A stretch of 64,000 nt of DNA from Forficula auricularia (Eukaryota > Arthropoda > Insecta > Dermaptera > Forficulidae), in contig JALMQS010000055.1 in the NCBI GenBank assembly GCA_024734495.1, positions 7,931,386 through 7,995,385 of the forward strand. The letters are read 5' to 3'. Both the position numbers and the translations under genes were made by a program. This document shows, piece after piece, positions 20,958-32,035 of the stretch. The notes beneath the pieces were generated by a model that was not told where the DNA came from, ran no database searches, and was given only the letters and a program-made list of their open reading frames with translations. Positions within the stretch are counted from its first letter, which is position 1. Each line of letters begins with the position of its first letter.

Positions 20958-21226
20958 TACATTGTCCACCCATTAACTGCATGCACAATAAAATACTATA
21001 ATTACATAAGTGTTTACTTGATATTTACTTAGAACCTCCAAATTTTTACCACAAAAATATTCTAGTATGAATAAATAACGGAACAACTGTTCAGCACCCT
21101 GTATGAAGGGTTTTCTACTTGGTAGATATTAATTTTATAATAAAGTAAAATATTTAATATTCTTTAGGTAGGTTTATATTGAAAATTAGATTGTGGACAA
21201 TAATAAATTTTATTTAGCCTTGCACC

Positions 21227-21260
21227 AACGTTTTGGACCCTTAATGGTATCCTTGTTCAG
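21227..21260 (-). ncRNA. Hammerhead-like core, decayed
   Basis: Minus strand CUGAACA, A, stem GGAUacc/GGGUCC, AAAACGUU. Two catalytic positions (G8 and G12) are altered. Confidence 0.45.
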
Positions 21261-21460
21261 TGGAGAGGATAACTACTAAATATTAGAACTTTCAACACAT
21301 TTTCATCATTTAATTTGAACGTAACATATTTACAATTTTTCAAGGCATTCCAATGCTTAAATTTTGTAATAGTCAAGTGGAATTAGAATGGCTTGGAAAA
21401 TTGCAAATATGTTAAAATTAAATGATCAAAATTTGTTGGAAGTTTTACATAGCTTCTGCT

Positions 21461-21494
21461 CTGAAGAAAGATATCATTGAGGATGTAAAACTTT
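21461..21494 (+). ncRNA. Hammerhead-like core, decayed
   Basis: CUGAAGA is intact (21461-21467), but stem II is weak and GAAAC has become AAAAC. Mirror partner of 21227-21260. Confidence 0.45.
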
Positions 21495-21584
21495 GGCGGA
21501 AGGCTAAATAAAATATATTACATCGAGATATTAACTACGATTTTATTTTCTATATATATATATATATATAATATATAAATATCG

Positions 21585-21848
21585 ATGATTTTAAGGGAAG
21601 TGAGTGAAGGCTATGAGCCGCCTATGGTTACATCATGGAGGGGGCATTTTATTCTAAATTTAAGTTCATTGGAGATTATTTATTTATTTATAAATTGCTG
21701 TATTTATTTTATCAGGTATATGAGCGAAATTTTTTTAGGTGTGGACTCAAATTTTATTTTCTCCCTTTCTATAATACCATATGTGTATTTGATGGATTTT
21801 GATGTCAACAATAATTCAAGAACAGAAGCGCATAGGAAGGTTGTTCTA
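21585..21848. other. No gene recognised
   Basis: An open frame of 96 codons on the plus strand (21585-21875) is AT-rich, low in complexity and runs into the ribozyme element C2, so it is probably chance. A TA microsatellite precedes it at 21550-21572. Confidence 0.35.
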
Positions 21849-21863
21849 TTAACAAAATATTTA

Positions 21864-22068
21864 AGTAGAATATAAAAGAGTGTGTCTTCTGCTGGAAAAA
21901 TAAATTTTGAAATTATTTATAACGAGACTATAGTTTCGAGAGCTTTGCCCTCTTCGTCAGTCTATTACAATTGATTCACAGGAATTTTTCCAGCAGAAGA
22001 CACACTCTTTTTTTGTCTCCTTCAATTTATAAAAATTCTGCTACTCTCGTCAAAAAGAAACTTTGAAT
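21864..22068. mobile_element. Complete ribozyme element C2, 15-bp duplication
   Basis: Flanked by TTAACAAAATATTTA at 21849-21863 and 22069-22083. Shares AGAGTGTGTCTTCTGCTGG, the core and the CTACTCTCGTCAAAAAG end with C1 (8472-8765). The second ribozyme copy is deleted. Confidence 0.85.
21926..21960 (-). ncRNA. Hammerhead-like core, ACUAUAGU class, intact
   Basis: Minus strand CUGACGA (21954-21960), A, stem II GAGGG/CUCUC with loop CAAAG, then GAAACUAUAGUC (21926-21937). Confidence 0.8.
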
Positions 22069-22661
22069 TTAACAAAATATTTATATTTACAAAACGAAAA
22101 ATAAATTATATGTTTTCTAATATAGCATGACTACTGCTGCTTGATGAAAAATACTAAAAATCAGAGTAAAATTGAATCTTTATATGACAGGTCTTAGTCT
22201 GTACCTTTAGAGATATCTCCTAATGCTATGTGAATCGCTGCCTTAGACAAATGATGGATGCACCTGAGTAATGAAAGCAGATCTAATGATATTTGCCCGC
22301 CAGCTATTATTAATGATAATCGGATATTAAAGCTTAAGCCGCGCCTTTTTTTATTTCAATTGCAGAATGAAAAATAAAAGAAAAAGTAGTAAATGAATGG
22401 GGGCTGCTTCTGCTGCGTGAGGACAGATGATGGCTCGTTTCCGGTCAACTTTTTCTCTTCGGTAGCTCGAACCTGAATGGTTACCTCATTGGCCATTTAC
22501 TTTTATATACTATCTCAATGATACATAATTTTATTTTTTCAGCTGAACGATTTGTCGAGAATTTTAATAATATCTTTATCCTCACAACAACAACTCACCC
22601 TATTAACGATGATGAAGAGCTCTTAGGTAATCTTTTTAGTCATTGTTGGACGCTTATTTTT

Positions 22662-23147
22662 GATACAATCGTGGTTCTTTTTTGAAAAGAAGCTCGTAAA
22701 TAAATACTGATGATAAAAATTTTGAATAGGTATTTTTAAGGTATGCAAAAAATTAAGGACGATTCGAGCATTTACAAAAAGAAGTTAATTTCAAGCAATT
22801 CGAGACGTCATTAACCTGTGAATATGTTATGGACCAAGTGATTAATCAGGGCACTATTTATGTTTCCCTGATTAATTACTTTAATAATTATTTAAACTTC
22901 ATTATTTATCACATTGTCTGATCATTATGAATATTGCTACGATTTGATATTTAAGGTACATTAGGCAGGGCGCGAGGAGCAAGAATAAACATTTAGAGAG
23001 CATGTACATCTACAAACCATCAAAGTCGTAATTGTTCTAATAAATAAGAAAAATCCTCCAAATCGGTTACTTATTACTTAGTTTATGTTACGTTTTATTT
23101 TTATAAGTGTGATTTATCTTAAAACTGAATTCGTTTCATATTTTTAA
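22662..23147 (+). repeat. Segmental repeat R, copy 2 (empty site)
   Basis: Matches 17757-19109 without the 855-bp insertion. Small differences include a 4-bp change before GAGCATGTACATCTAC. No ORF; the repeat's nature is unknown. Confidence 0.8.
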
Positions 23148-23599
23148 TTTCATACAACTTAAAAATCTGATATTCGACCCGTTGATTACATAGTACTGTT
23201 ATTACATCAAAATAATTTAGTTTGCTTTTTAGTTCCTTTTTGTTAAATAAAAGTTTGATTAAGCTTAAAAAAACTACTCGTTTTATATGATTTGTTACTT
23301 AAATAGTATTCGTACTTACCTACCATACTAATTTTATAATAATGTACGTCAACATTAAAATAATTCACATCTTTTTATTACTCTGCCCAATAGAAGATGG
23401 ACATTATTCATAAAGCTCGGTAAATTTAATTATTTCAATAGTTTTTATCTTATTGCCAACTCATATTGGCCATTTTACAAATTGTCTGGACTTATGAATA
23501 ATGCCTTATTAATCACTTGGTCCATAACATATTTATTATGCAATAGTCTTATTGGGGAAAAAAGGGAAACTTTTCTAGGAGTTGATACGCTGTTCACTA

Positions 23600-24225
23600 T
23601 GGCGGTCCTTATTTTGGGTATTTTCGAATCTTCATAGGATCATAATGGTTCGAAATATTGTAAATAAAAACAAAATCCCCCAAGTTTCAAGTCTATATTT
23701 CAATTTTAATCTGTGCCCCCATCTAATTAACATGAGGTTTTGGCATTGAAATATCATTTTTTCATTCCGGCCAAAGCAACAGTTCAAAACATTTATAACT
23801 CTGGAAACTTTATCCTTATAATAGTACCTATCCTTAAGAATTTTTACCGATTTTTAGCTATTATAATTTTAGAGTTACAGCTAGATAAATTACTGCTATA
23901 TCATAGGGTTAGTAGGTTATAGACTCCAAAATTATAATAGTTAAAAATCTGTAAAAATTCCGAAGGATGCCTACTATTTTAAGGATAAAGTCTAAACAGT
24001 TTCATATTTTTGAACCATTACTTTGGCCGGAATTAAAAATTGATCGATTAATGCCAAAAACCCCATGCCATTTTATGGGAAACTTACATCGTCGTGAGGG
24101 ACAGGTTAAAATTGAGATAAATACTTGAATCTTGGGGGATTTTTTTTTTTTTTTTTTTTTATTTCGAACCATTATTAGTCTCTGACAGCGTAAAAATTCG
24201 AAAATATCCAAAAGAAGGACCACCC
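23600..24225. mobile_element. Mariner-like foldback, family E, copy 1
   Basis: TA flanks (23598-23599, 24226-24227) and ends TGGCGGTCCTTATTTT / GGACCACCC in inverted orientation. Arms of about 300 bp contain ATTCCGGCCAAAG, ACTTTATCC and TCGAAC in mirror order. Copy 2 is at 32036-32637. Stretches of poly-T at 24140-24160. No transposase. Confidence 0.75.
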
Positions 24226-25196
24226 TACTGTTGGAGCTGTTTGGGCGCAAAGGAGAATTATCATAAGCCTTTCTACTAATAAATTTAAATAAATATAATA
24301 ACAATTTTTTTTTAATTAAGTTAACTTGACTAAATTTGATTTCTTATATCTCATAAGTAGGTATATATTACTAATTATTTGTAATGTACTATTATTAGTC
24401 AGTTTTATATAAAACATAATTGTATATAATGATTTGAAATAACATACATGTCTATTTGTTTATGCTTTTATCATGACCACGCCTTAAAATGGAAATGAAA
24501 ACATCCAAAATAAAAGACATTTTCAACATTTATGAAGCGGTAGTTGTGAAGGTAGGAAGCTCGAAATCAGTTCTTTTAAGAGTTTTATTTATTTGTATTA
24601 AAATTTGAATTTTTGAAAAAACCTCTTTCAATGAACATCTCAGACATAAAGATAGCCGTTATGCCGAATATTAAGTTTTGTAGTTTCGGAGAAATCGTGA
24701 TAAAACCGAATCAAAAAGTAATTTTTATGGGTTTTTTCTAGTTTCATCCCTAAAATTTAGAAATTTTAAAAACAGTTCTTAGCAAGCATTCAAGTCTCTA
24801 AATGAACTCCCCTAAAAATTTCGACTTTCTACCGTCAGTAGTTTCAAAGAAATTATGATATCTTAAAACAAAACTGTGTTTTTAGAGTACTTTTAATTGT
24901 TTTATCTTTTTGAAATTTGAATTCATAAAAAAATCTTTCTTAGTGAACATTATCTCCTCAAAATAACCTTTATGTCGAACTTCAGTAATTCTGAATGAAT
25001 CATGATGAACCCAGATAAAAACGTAATTTTAGTGATTTTTTTTTCACCCCCTTAAAAAATGGGAATTTTCAAAAAATCTTCTTAACAAGATTGAAGTAAT
25101 TTTTAGAGACGGACTGATGAGTGAATTGAGTGGATATTGATGAGGCAGTCCAAAAAAAGAAGAAGATAATTTATACTATAATTTTATTCATAAATC

Positions 25197-25228
25197 GACG
25201 TTTCGGAGGCTATTCCCTTCTTTTAAAA
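25197..25228 (-). ncRNA. Hammerhead-like core, half lost
   Basis: GAAACGUC and the stem-II strands persist on the minus strand, but CUGANGA has become UUUAAAA. Confidence 0.4.
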
Positions 25229-25230
25229 CT

Positions 25231-25262
25231 CTGAATAAGAAGGGAATAGCCTCCAAAACGTC
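25231..25262 (+). ncRNA. Hammerhead-like core, decayed
   Basis: CUGAAUA, A, stem II remnants GAAGG/CCUCC, AAAACGUC. G8 and G12 are both altered. Confidence 0.45.
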
Positions 25263-25719
25263 TGTTTATGAATATAAACATAGTAAAAATTATCTTCATC
25301 TTTTTTGGACTGCCTCATCAATATCCACTCAATCTTCTTAACCCTTAAAAATAATATTACTTATTTAGTTATGGATAAATAGGGATTTTTCTTTTTTCGC
25401 CCCCTTTTAAATAGTAATATTTTAAAAACCGTTCTTAGCAAGCAATTATGATTCAAATGAAATTTTTCTAAAAAAAAAATATTGTTTCTGGTCTTAGTTG
25501 TTTAAGAGAAAATGTGATTTATTAAAATAAAACATTATTTAGTGTTTTGACAACGTTTTATCCTTTTACAATTTGAATTTTTAAAAACCCTCATTTAGCT
25601 CAAGCATGCTCGTCCTAAGAGTAATTTCCATGTCAAATTTCAACTTCTTAGCCTAAGTAGTTACAGAGAAATCACGATAAATCAATAATGAATGTTATTT
25701 GGATTTTATATTTATAGAT

Positions 25720-27000
25720 TAATAGAAGCAAATTCATTATAACATGAATTGCCGTGTCAATATACCAGTGATTGGCCAGATCTACCTCCCAAATGATTGA
25801 AGGGAGATTCGATTCCATTTGTTGATCAATGCACGGTTACACCATTCATGAAATAAATGGTGAATGCATTTATTTTCTCGCCTTGTCTATAATTTTCGAT
25901 TGTTCGTCTAAGATAAAAGTAGAAAACAAGACTACCTATTAAAATTTGGTATGGTAGTCGTTAGGATGTTTGATATCTGCCGATCCGATGTTCGTTTATG
26001 TTAGCCAACTGGCCGGGATCAACCGATAAGTTTTAATCTACCCTAGGCACTTTTCAAATTATCCAAATCTATTATTTAGCACTATTGACTCATTTGAAAT
26101 CTTAACAACAACCTCAACGAGTAAAAAAAACAACAACATCAACAGATAATTCCATGTTATTTTACACATTTTATCTCCTTAAAGCACTTTTGCCAACACC
26201 TTAAATCTTCACAAGGCTCTAATTTGAAACTTACAATTTTGGAACTAATTCAAATGACAGGTTTAGGCATGAATGTTTCTACTATTTGATTGAAATGTCT
26301 TTATTTTTTTGATACAAAAAAAATTCATTTCAATTTGCTACACTACATTGATAAAATTTTAGCCATTTAATGATATTTAAAATCTTTGGTTAATGTGAAC
26401 ATTTACTAACTATGTCAGTGTAAAGCAGTGACTCTTAACCAATGTGTGGTGGCACACTAGTGTACTGCCAAACCATTGGAAATGTCTTGCTAAAAATTAT
26501 GAATAAATTTTCACTACCTACGAGAATTTAATTGAATACAAATATTTCTGTACCTCTTTTACCACTTGGTATATATAGTAAGTTACATATACATTCAATA
26601 ATTTCGTCATGTCGGCTGACAAATATCGATTTTTGTCCAATTTGTTTGTTAGTTTTTGCAAGAAATATGTTCCTATGTATTTTAGACCCCACAACAAATT
26701 CAACCCTCTCCAAAATAATCTCATTTGAGTGCAATTTTAATGCAATTTTATGATTTCTGGGGAAATGAAGACATATGTTGTGGATTTCAAGTCTGTATCT
26801 TATTTAGTTTACCGTATGAGCAACATTTCTATGACGGACAGATAAACATTATATCGACAATTCGACACTAATAGAGTACCGTTTTACTTTTCAACGAAAC
26901 CCTAAAAAGACTGAAAAAACATTCCATTGAAATAATAATAATATTTTAAATACTTGTTGAATCAGATGAAGTGGATCTTTCTCTATACATATAATAACTC
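25720..27000. other. No gene recognised
   Basis: AT-rich DNA. A hAT-like end (GCAGTGACTCTTAACC) lies at about 26428. Short overlapping ORFs on both strands at 26518-26753 have no family resemblance. Confidence 0.35.
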
Positions 27001-27002
27001 TG

Positions 27003-27652
27003 CTCGACAAAAATTAAACAAAAATTCCCCCCCTTAAACTCAACAATGGATTCTAGTAGAGTTTTATACGCTGATTATCATGAAATTTCCTGATTTTTTT
27101 ACAACAGGTTAGAGTTTTGAGATATTATCGATCAAAATGAGGAAAAAGGCCATTTCGGCCAATTTTCGAGTCCCATTAAATATTAAACAGCAATATTTGA
27201 AATCAAAATATTTCCTTGACGTAATAGGAAACAGCTTCTTCTTTCATTTTCAAATTACCACTTGAATTTAGCTTAATTAGAACTCGAGTTATAGATAAAA
27301 TACTAAGACCTTGTGTTTTTATCCATGTTTTTAATCCTTTATAATCACGCAGTTTTAGTTTTTTAGTTATAACTTGAGTTTTAATTGAGCTAAATTCAAG
27401 TGGTAATTTGAAAATCAAAGAGGAAGCTGTTTTCTATTACGTCAAAAAAATATTTTATTTCAAATATTGATGTTTAATATTTAATGGGACTCGAAAATAG
27501 GTCAAAATGGACTTTTTCGTCATTTTGACCGATAATATCTCAAAATTCTGACGTATTGTAAGAAATCGGGAAATTACATGATAATCAACGTAGAAAACTC
27601 TACTGGAATCCATAGTTAGGTTTATGGGGAAAATTTTTTGTTGAACAGTGTA
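27003..27652. mobile_element. Large foldback element, family F, copy 2
   Basis: Ends CTGCTCGACAAAAATT and its complement; arms about 300 bp including GAGTTTTGAGATATTATCG and AATATTTGAAATCAAAATAT, with the centre near 27330. It corresponds to the inner part of 3630-4570. Its length and lack of ORF suggest a foldback MITE. Confidence 0.7.
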
Positions 27653-28065
27653 ATAGGAGTGCATATGTTAGTAAATAAGAAGCCAACAGTTTTAGATTTT
27701 TTGCAGGTCAAAGGATATGGCTATATCAATTTCAGGCCGTTCATTATGAATTATTGAAGATATCCTGATAAATATCAAAGTCATTAAGAAAATAACAACA
27801 TGTCGACAGACTTCATTAAAGATCACATTCTCTAAACACTGATAAGAAATTTGAACTCAAGAGTTTTCAAGTGCTTTTTTTTTCTCTGCCACTCTTTTTG
27901 AAATTAATCTAGAAGCTTTCATCTGATTGATATGTTATTTTTATTACTTTTGCATCAAATTTAGCATATATTTAAATAAAGAAGATGATGGTAATACCTT
28001 GCATATGATATATAATTAAATTAACATAATACATATTTAAAATATGCTTGCTTCTTAGTTTAAAT

Positions 28066-28443
28066 GATCGCTTCTTAAACTGGAGGTGGCAACCCCAAGA
28101 GGGTCACTTAACAAATTATTGGGGTCTCGTAAAATTCGCCAGCATTAAATTTTCTGAATTCGTAAGAATATAATATATACAATGTATAAAAATCATAAAT
28201 ATATAGAACAGGAATATAAAATAAATTTAGTCAAAGAATAATTAAGCCATTTTGTTGTTTCTGTTAGTGTTATGTATGTCAAAGATACATAGATATGTTT
28301 TATGTTAATTTTTATAATTTGTTATTAAAAAATGTTTGATTTGTATCTTTGTTTTATATACTTATGATATCACATACATGGGGGCATCTAAAAATTTACT
28401 CGGCGAAAAGGGGTCGCTAGTGAAAAATGTTTAAGAAGCTCTG
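28066..28443. mobile_element. hAT-like MITE, 8-bp duplication
   Basis: Flanked by GTTTAAAT (28058-28065) and ATTTAAAT (28444-28451). Ends contain GCTTCTTAAAC and its complement, with internal GGCAACCCC / GGGGTCGC. Confidence 0.65.
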
Positions 28444-28788
28444 ATTTAAATTAACTTTAACTAAAATTAAACTACTCTCAAAAAATAAGTATCGGCTGAA
28501 AACAACTAAATTGAATATTTTTACTGAGATAAGCTCATAAGTACCTACTCAAGATGTTTCAATACATAGATCTGGAATTGAATTCAAATGTCGGGTTAAG
28601 TAGGTGGTTATATATTGTTTATTTCTTCCAAAATACTTGAGATATCAAATTTTTTATTTGTCGTTGATAAGAAATGTATGAGTGAATTTGTCAAATTTAT
28701 TGTTCAAGGTGTGGGTGACATAGGTTAAGATATCGCCTGTAGAACGATTTTGTCTTCTTTCTAATTTATTATCCCCATAATGTATTCA

Positions 28789-28822
28789 CTGCTTGAAGAT
28801 GACTCTTTTAAAAGACAAAATT
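28789..28822 (+). ncRNA. Possible decayed hammerhead-like core
   Basis: UUGAAGA, U, a stem GAC/GUC-like around UUUUAAAA, then AAAAUUGAAU. Only the general plan is preserved and no element boundary was found. Confidence 0.25.
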
Positions 28823-29167
28823 GAATAGCAATATGTTTCTTCAGCATTCTTAACAAATCTTTAAAAAATTTCTAATTTCTTTTAGAAATTTAACTTTAAT
28901 CTCAGGTTTAGACTCTTCCAAAAATTATATACTTTATTCTTTAGAATTAGCGGTAAGGACCCATCATCGAATTTCGTTTTATATTTTAAAATAAATTTTT
29001 TTAAAACCTCACTAACTTCTTCAAATTCTGAAATTTTATCATATTCAGGGTAGTTTATGAACAAATTATGCCTGACTGTGGACACTTTTATTATCGAAAT
29101 TTCTTACTAAAATTGAGTGTAATTTTATTTCTTTGTTGTTCGACACATCTAATAATGTACTCTAAAA

Positions 29168-29375
29168 TATAAAAATTATAGTTTAATAAAACTAAAAAAC
29201 AAACTAAAAAGTAAATAATAATGTAATAATCAAAAAGCCTGTGGAATTTTGTAGAAATTAATTAAAAGTACATGCTTCTGCGCCCCACACTTTTTGATTA
29301 TTACATTATTATGTACTTTTTAGTGCATTAGCGTGTTTTTTAGTTTTGTTTAAACTATAATTTTAAATTTTATGA
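29168..29375. repeat. Palindromic repeat family P1, copy 2
   Basis: Arms 29168-29244 and 29283-29375 share AGTTTTGTTTAAACTATAA-type ends and a centre GAAATTAATTAAAAGTACAT with the copy at 9060-9243. Confidence 0.65.
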
Positions 29376-29442
29376 GTACAAAGGTGTATAAAAGAATCCA
29401 AAGGATTATTTTTGAAGTACAAGTTTTAAATGGAGTAAAGGA

Positions 29443-29785
29443 GGCCTTAGATGGCCAATCTTTTCATCAAAATCATTGAGTCAATGATTGAGTTAAGCAT
29501 GATCGACCTTCTAAGAACCCGTTTGATGCTTGAGTCGATCAATGATAGTGATTGATAGAAAGTTTGAAGAGGCGCATGACCGTCTAGAAGGGTTTTGATC
29601 AATCTTTCACTCAATCACACACTCGGCAGCAACCATGGAGGACTCTCCGCTAGCTTCCAACACCCAATCGAAACTCCAATACGAATGAGTTTTGATCAAA
29701 AGATTTAGGTTGAATGGATGATTGAGTCAATGATTGAAGCACGCGTCAATGATTAACTCACTCTTTTTATTGACCGTCTAGGGTC
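29443..29785. mobile_element. MITE-like element with imperfect terminal repeats
   Basis: Ends GGCCTTAGATGGCCAAT and ATTGACCGTCTAGGGTC are imperfect inverted repeats (13 of 17). Inside, ATTGAGTCAATGATTGA-like words recur in both orientations, so the whole can fold. Superfamily unclear. Confidence 0.5.
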
Positions 29786-30009
29786 TACTTAAGGTTCACA
29801 AAAAGGACTATAAATCTCCCTAAGAGTACTGTTGGCCTTATTATATAGAGATGATTTCGATATCATTGGAAAGGTTAATTTACTAGTTTTAAAATGATAT
29901 ATAATTTTGATAATTTATTTTCCAAAATACTAGGCAGCGATTACAAATGTAAACCTTGAGCATTATGTAGATATTTACAAGATTGCATACTGCATATTTA
30001 TATCTTAAT

Positions 30010-30470
30010 TTTATCTCCCTGTTGCCTTGAGGTTGTCGGATGCCAAATCCAAGAGGAAGGTAGCGGCTATTTAGCCAGCATTAGCCGCGAGTGGCTACAT
30101 TAACACATTAGCCGACTGTCAGGCGTCAGAGTCATAAAAAGCCCAGAGAGCAGTATTCTTCACCATGGAATTTATAAATAATAATAGTGGAGAGCAAGAG
30201 ACGTCAACGTGCAATCTGATCTCTTTGGAATGGATATTACGAAGGGTGTTAAATTGTAAGGTAAGGAGAAGAATTCCGGCAGGCACAAGTGCGCGTGGTT
30301 GCTTGTTACGAGGTCTTGTTGTGCGTGTGTTTCGGTTCCATTCACAAGTAACGCACTGGTGCACTGGTCAGAGGTCAAGGACTGACCGGAAGTGATGACC
30401 GCCCTTGAAGACGGTCGGAGTCTTTGCGGCCGGATGCTTTCGACAACTCTCAACATGAAACCGATCATCT
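30010..30470. promoter_or_regulatory. GC-rich island with promoter-like features
   Basis: Repeated TTAGCC words (30070-30115), a CATAAAAAG TATA-like element at 30133, CAGT initiator-like sequence at 30151, and AGGTCAAGG at 30372-30380, which matches monomer-type nuclear-receptor sites. The TATA-to-initiator distance is shorter than usual, so this is suggestive only. Confidence 0.3.
30165..30260 (+). CDS. Candidate first coding exon, unrecognised product
   Basis: An ATG in strong context (CACCATGG) opens 32 codons, starting MEFINNNSGEQETSTC, and stops exactly at AAG followed by GTAAGG, a strong splice donor. Upstream lies the TATA/initiator-like sequence. No homology is recognised and the encoded peptide is short, so a chance ORF in a regulatory island is the main alternative. 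Confidence 0.25.
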
Positions 30471-30794
30471 TGGGAAATTTGCAAAATCCCTCCCCTTCCC
30501 CCTAGGCCAATCCTCCAATCAAGATGGAAAATATTTTAATTGGATTCACCAAGAAGAAGAAAAATTGATAAGAAGAAATTAATAAATTCCTTAAGTGAAG
30601 TGTTTTTAATAATTCTAATCCAATTTTTGAAATTCTTAATAAATATGGAAAAAAATATCTTTTCTACGTCACATTTTATGAAATAAGTATGATATTAAAA
30701 AATATCTATATTATACTTAATTGAATTCAGCTCTAAAAAAATAAACTCTTTTATAGCCGGAATATGTAAAAGAAATGATCTTACAGAAGGACGG

Positions 30795-30890
30795 ATGGCA
30801 ACGATATATCGATTATTTTTTATATCGATATATTTCCAAAATATATCGATATATAAGTATCGATATACTCCTTGCGATATATATCGAAAA
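30795..30890. repeat. Cluster of ATATCGATAT motifs
   Basis: About five TATCGATA or near-matching words occur within 100 bp, with some arranged as inverted repeats. TATCGATA is the DRE motif bound by DREF in insects; it could equally be a decayed palindromic repeat. Confidence 0.4.
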
Positions 30891-31299
30891 AATTTTCGGA
30901 ATTTTTTTTCACTTGCAAATACCTACTAAAAAACCGCTGCAATTTTTTAATTGAACAATTTAATAGGAAATTTTTATTTCACAACATCTCTAAACTCAAA
31001 AAAATAAAAATTTATGTCATGTATTGTAATAGAGAGGGGGAAAATACCATAATACTAGAAAAATAGCGACAAAAATCGCAGCCGTCTGACTGGCAAAAGA
31101 TTATCCAAGCTTTTGTTTTTGGAATCATTTTTGGAAAAGTAGTTTTTTTTCATGTTTTTTGTGTTTTTTTTTTTTAAGTTAATTTTTAAATTTAAAAAAA
31201 TGTACACCACATGACTATTATGACTATTGACTACTGTTTTTGTTATATAACTAGCTTTGAATAACAGAAGACTACAATTTTTTCATGTGTATTTTAAAA

Positions 31300-31640
31300 A
31301 ATATCAATTCAATTTCAGAAAACCCCAATTGTGTGAATCAAATGAATTTTAGAAAATCACAAATATATTTCAGAAATCACAATTCAATTTCAGAAAACGT
31401 TAATTGTTTAGTTAGTTGTTTATATATATTTATTTTCTAAAATACAATTGATATTTCTGAAATGGAAGTGAGAGTTTCTAATATTCAATTGAGAATTCTA
31501 TAATACATTGTTGAGATTTTCTGAAATTGAATTGAAATTTAAGAACTACAATTGTTATTTTCTATTATTAAATTGAGAATTCTCAAATACAATTGGAACT
31601 TTCTGAAATTAATTTGATATTTTCTGAAATAAAATTGGAA
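31300..31640. repeat. Degenerate short repeats, mirror arranged
   Basis: CAATTTCAGAAAA-type words occupy 31310-31400 and their complement TTTCTGAAATTGAATT occupies 31455-31640, so transcripts could pair. Unit length is roughly 25-35 bp. Confidence 0.5.
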
Positions 31641-32035
31641 AAGGTATAGTCGATCTAGAGGTAACCAATCCATGACCGCGATGTCCACGTCGGAAAATCA
31701 GGGGTAAATTACGCCAAGTGAAGTAAATTTTGCGGGAATGGAAGGCTCAATAAATATAAATAGAATTAAGTAAATAAAAATCACACAAGTCCAAAGAATG
31801 TATTCAAATTGGTTTTACATCAAAATACTCCAATTTTGATATTATTTTTCAATAATGAAAAAATTAATTTCTCCAAAAACTTAAGGGAAAAAATTTTCAA
31901 TTAATTTTTTTTTTGAGTATTTTATTAATTCTATTTATTATCAACATATTTTTAATTCATGTAGCTCATTTATTTTTATTTATTATTATTTATTGATTCC
32001 TTAGGTACCTGCCCAATTTGGTCTTAGGTACATTA

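Larger units (their letters stand above)
19980..21065. mobile_element. Ribozyme element with long inverted arms
   Basis: The left arm (19983-20281, net of a MITE) and right arm (20927-21062) match in inverted orientation through AAATTTGGAGG, GTAAATATCAAGT, TAGTATTTTATTGTG and AGTTAATGGGT. Cores at the inner ends face outward. The central 640 bp (20290-20926) has no ORF and includes a TA microsatellite at 20700-20725. Confidence 0.65.
21170..21540. mobile_element. Palindromic ribozyme element, decayed
   Basis: Arms around 21205-21350 and 21360-21515 are complementary (AATTTTATTTAGCCTTGC; TTGCAAATATGTTAAA-like). Both carry decayed cores. The CTTGCACCAACG stretch overlaps the terminal-box vocabulary. 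Confidence 0.55.
25087..25330. mobile_element. Complete ribozyme element D1, 244 bp, 12-bp duplication
   Basis: Flanked by AATCTTCTTAAC at 25075-25086 and 25331-25342. Arms share GGATATTGATGAGGCAGTCC and CGTTTTGGAGGCTATTCCC. The start AGAGACGGACTG is shared with the element at 54131-54505. Cores in both arms are decayed. Confidence 0.85.
24540..25710 (+). repeat. Degenerate tandem repeat of about 300 bp units
   Basis: Phrases such as AATTTGAATTTTTGAAAAA, TATGCCGAATATTAAG, GAAATCGTGATAAA and CCCTAAAA recur near 24600-24780, 24905-25060 and 25400-25690. The array is interrupted by the ribozyme element at 25087-25330. Confidence 0.55.
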
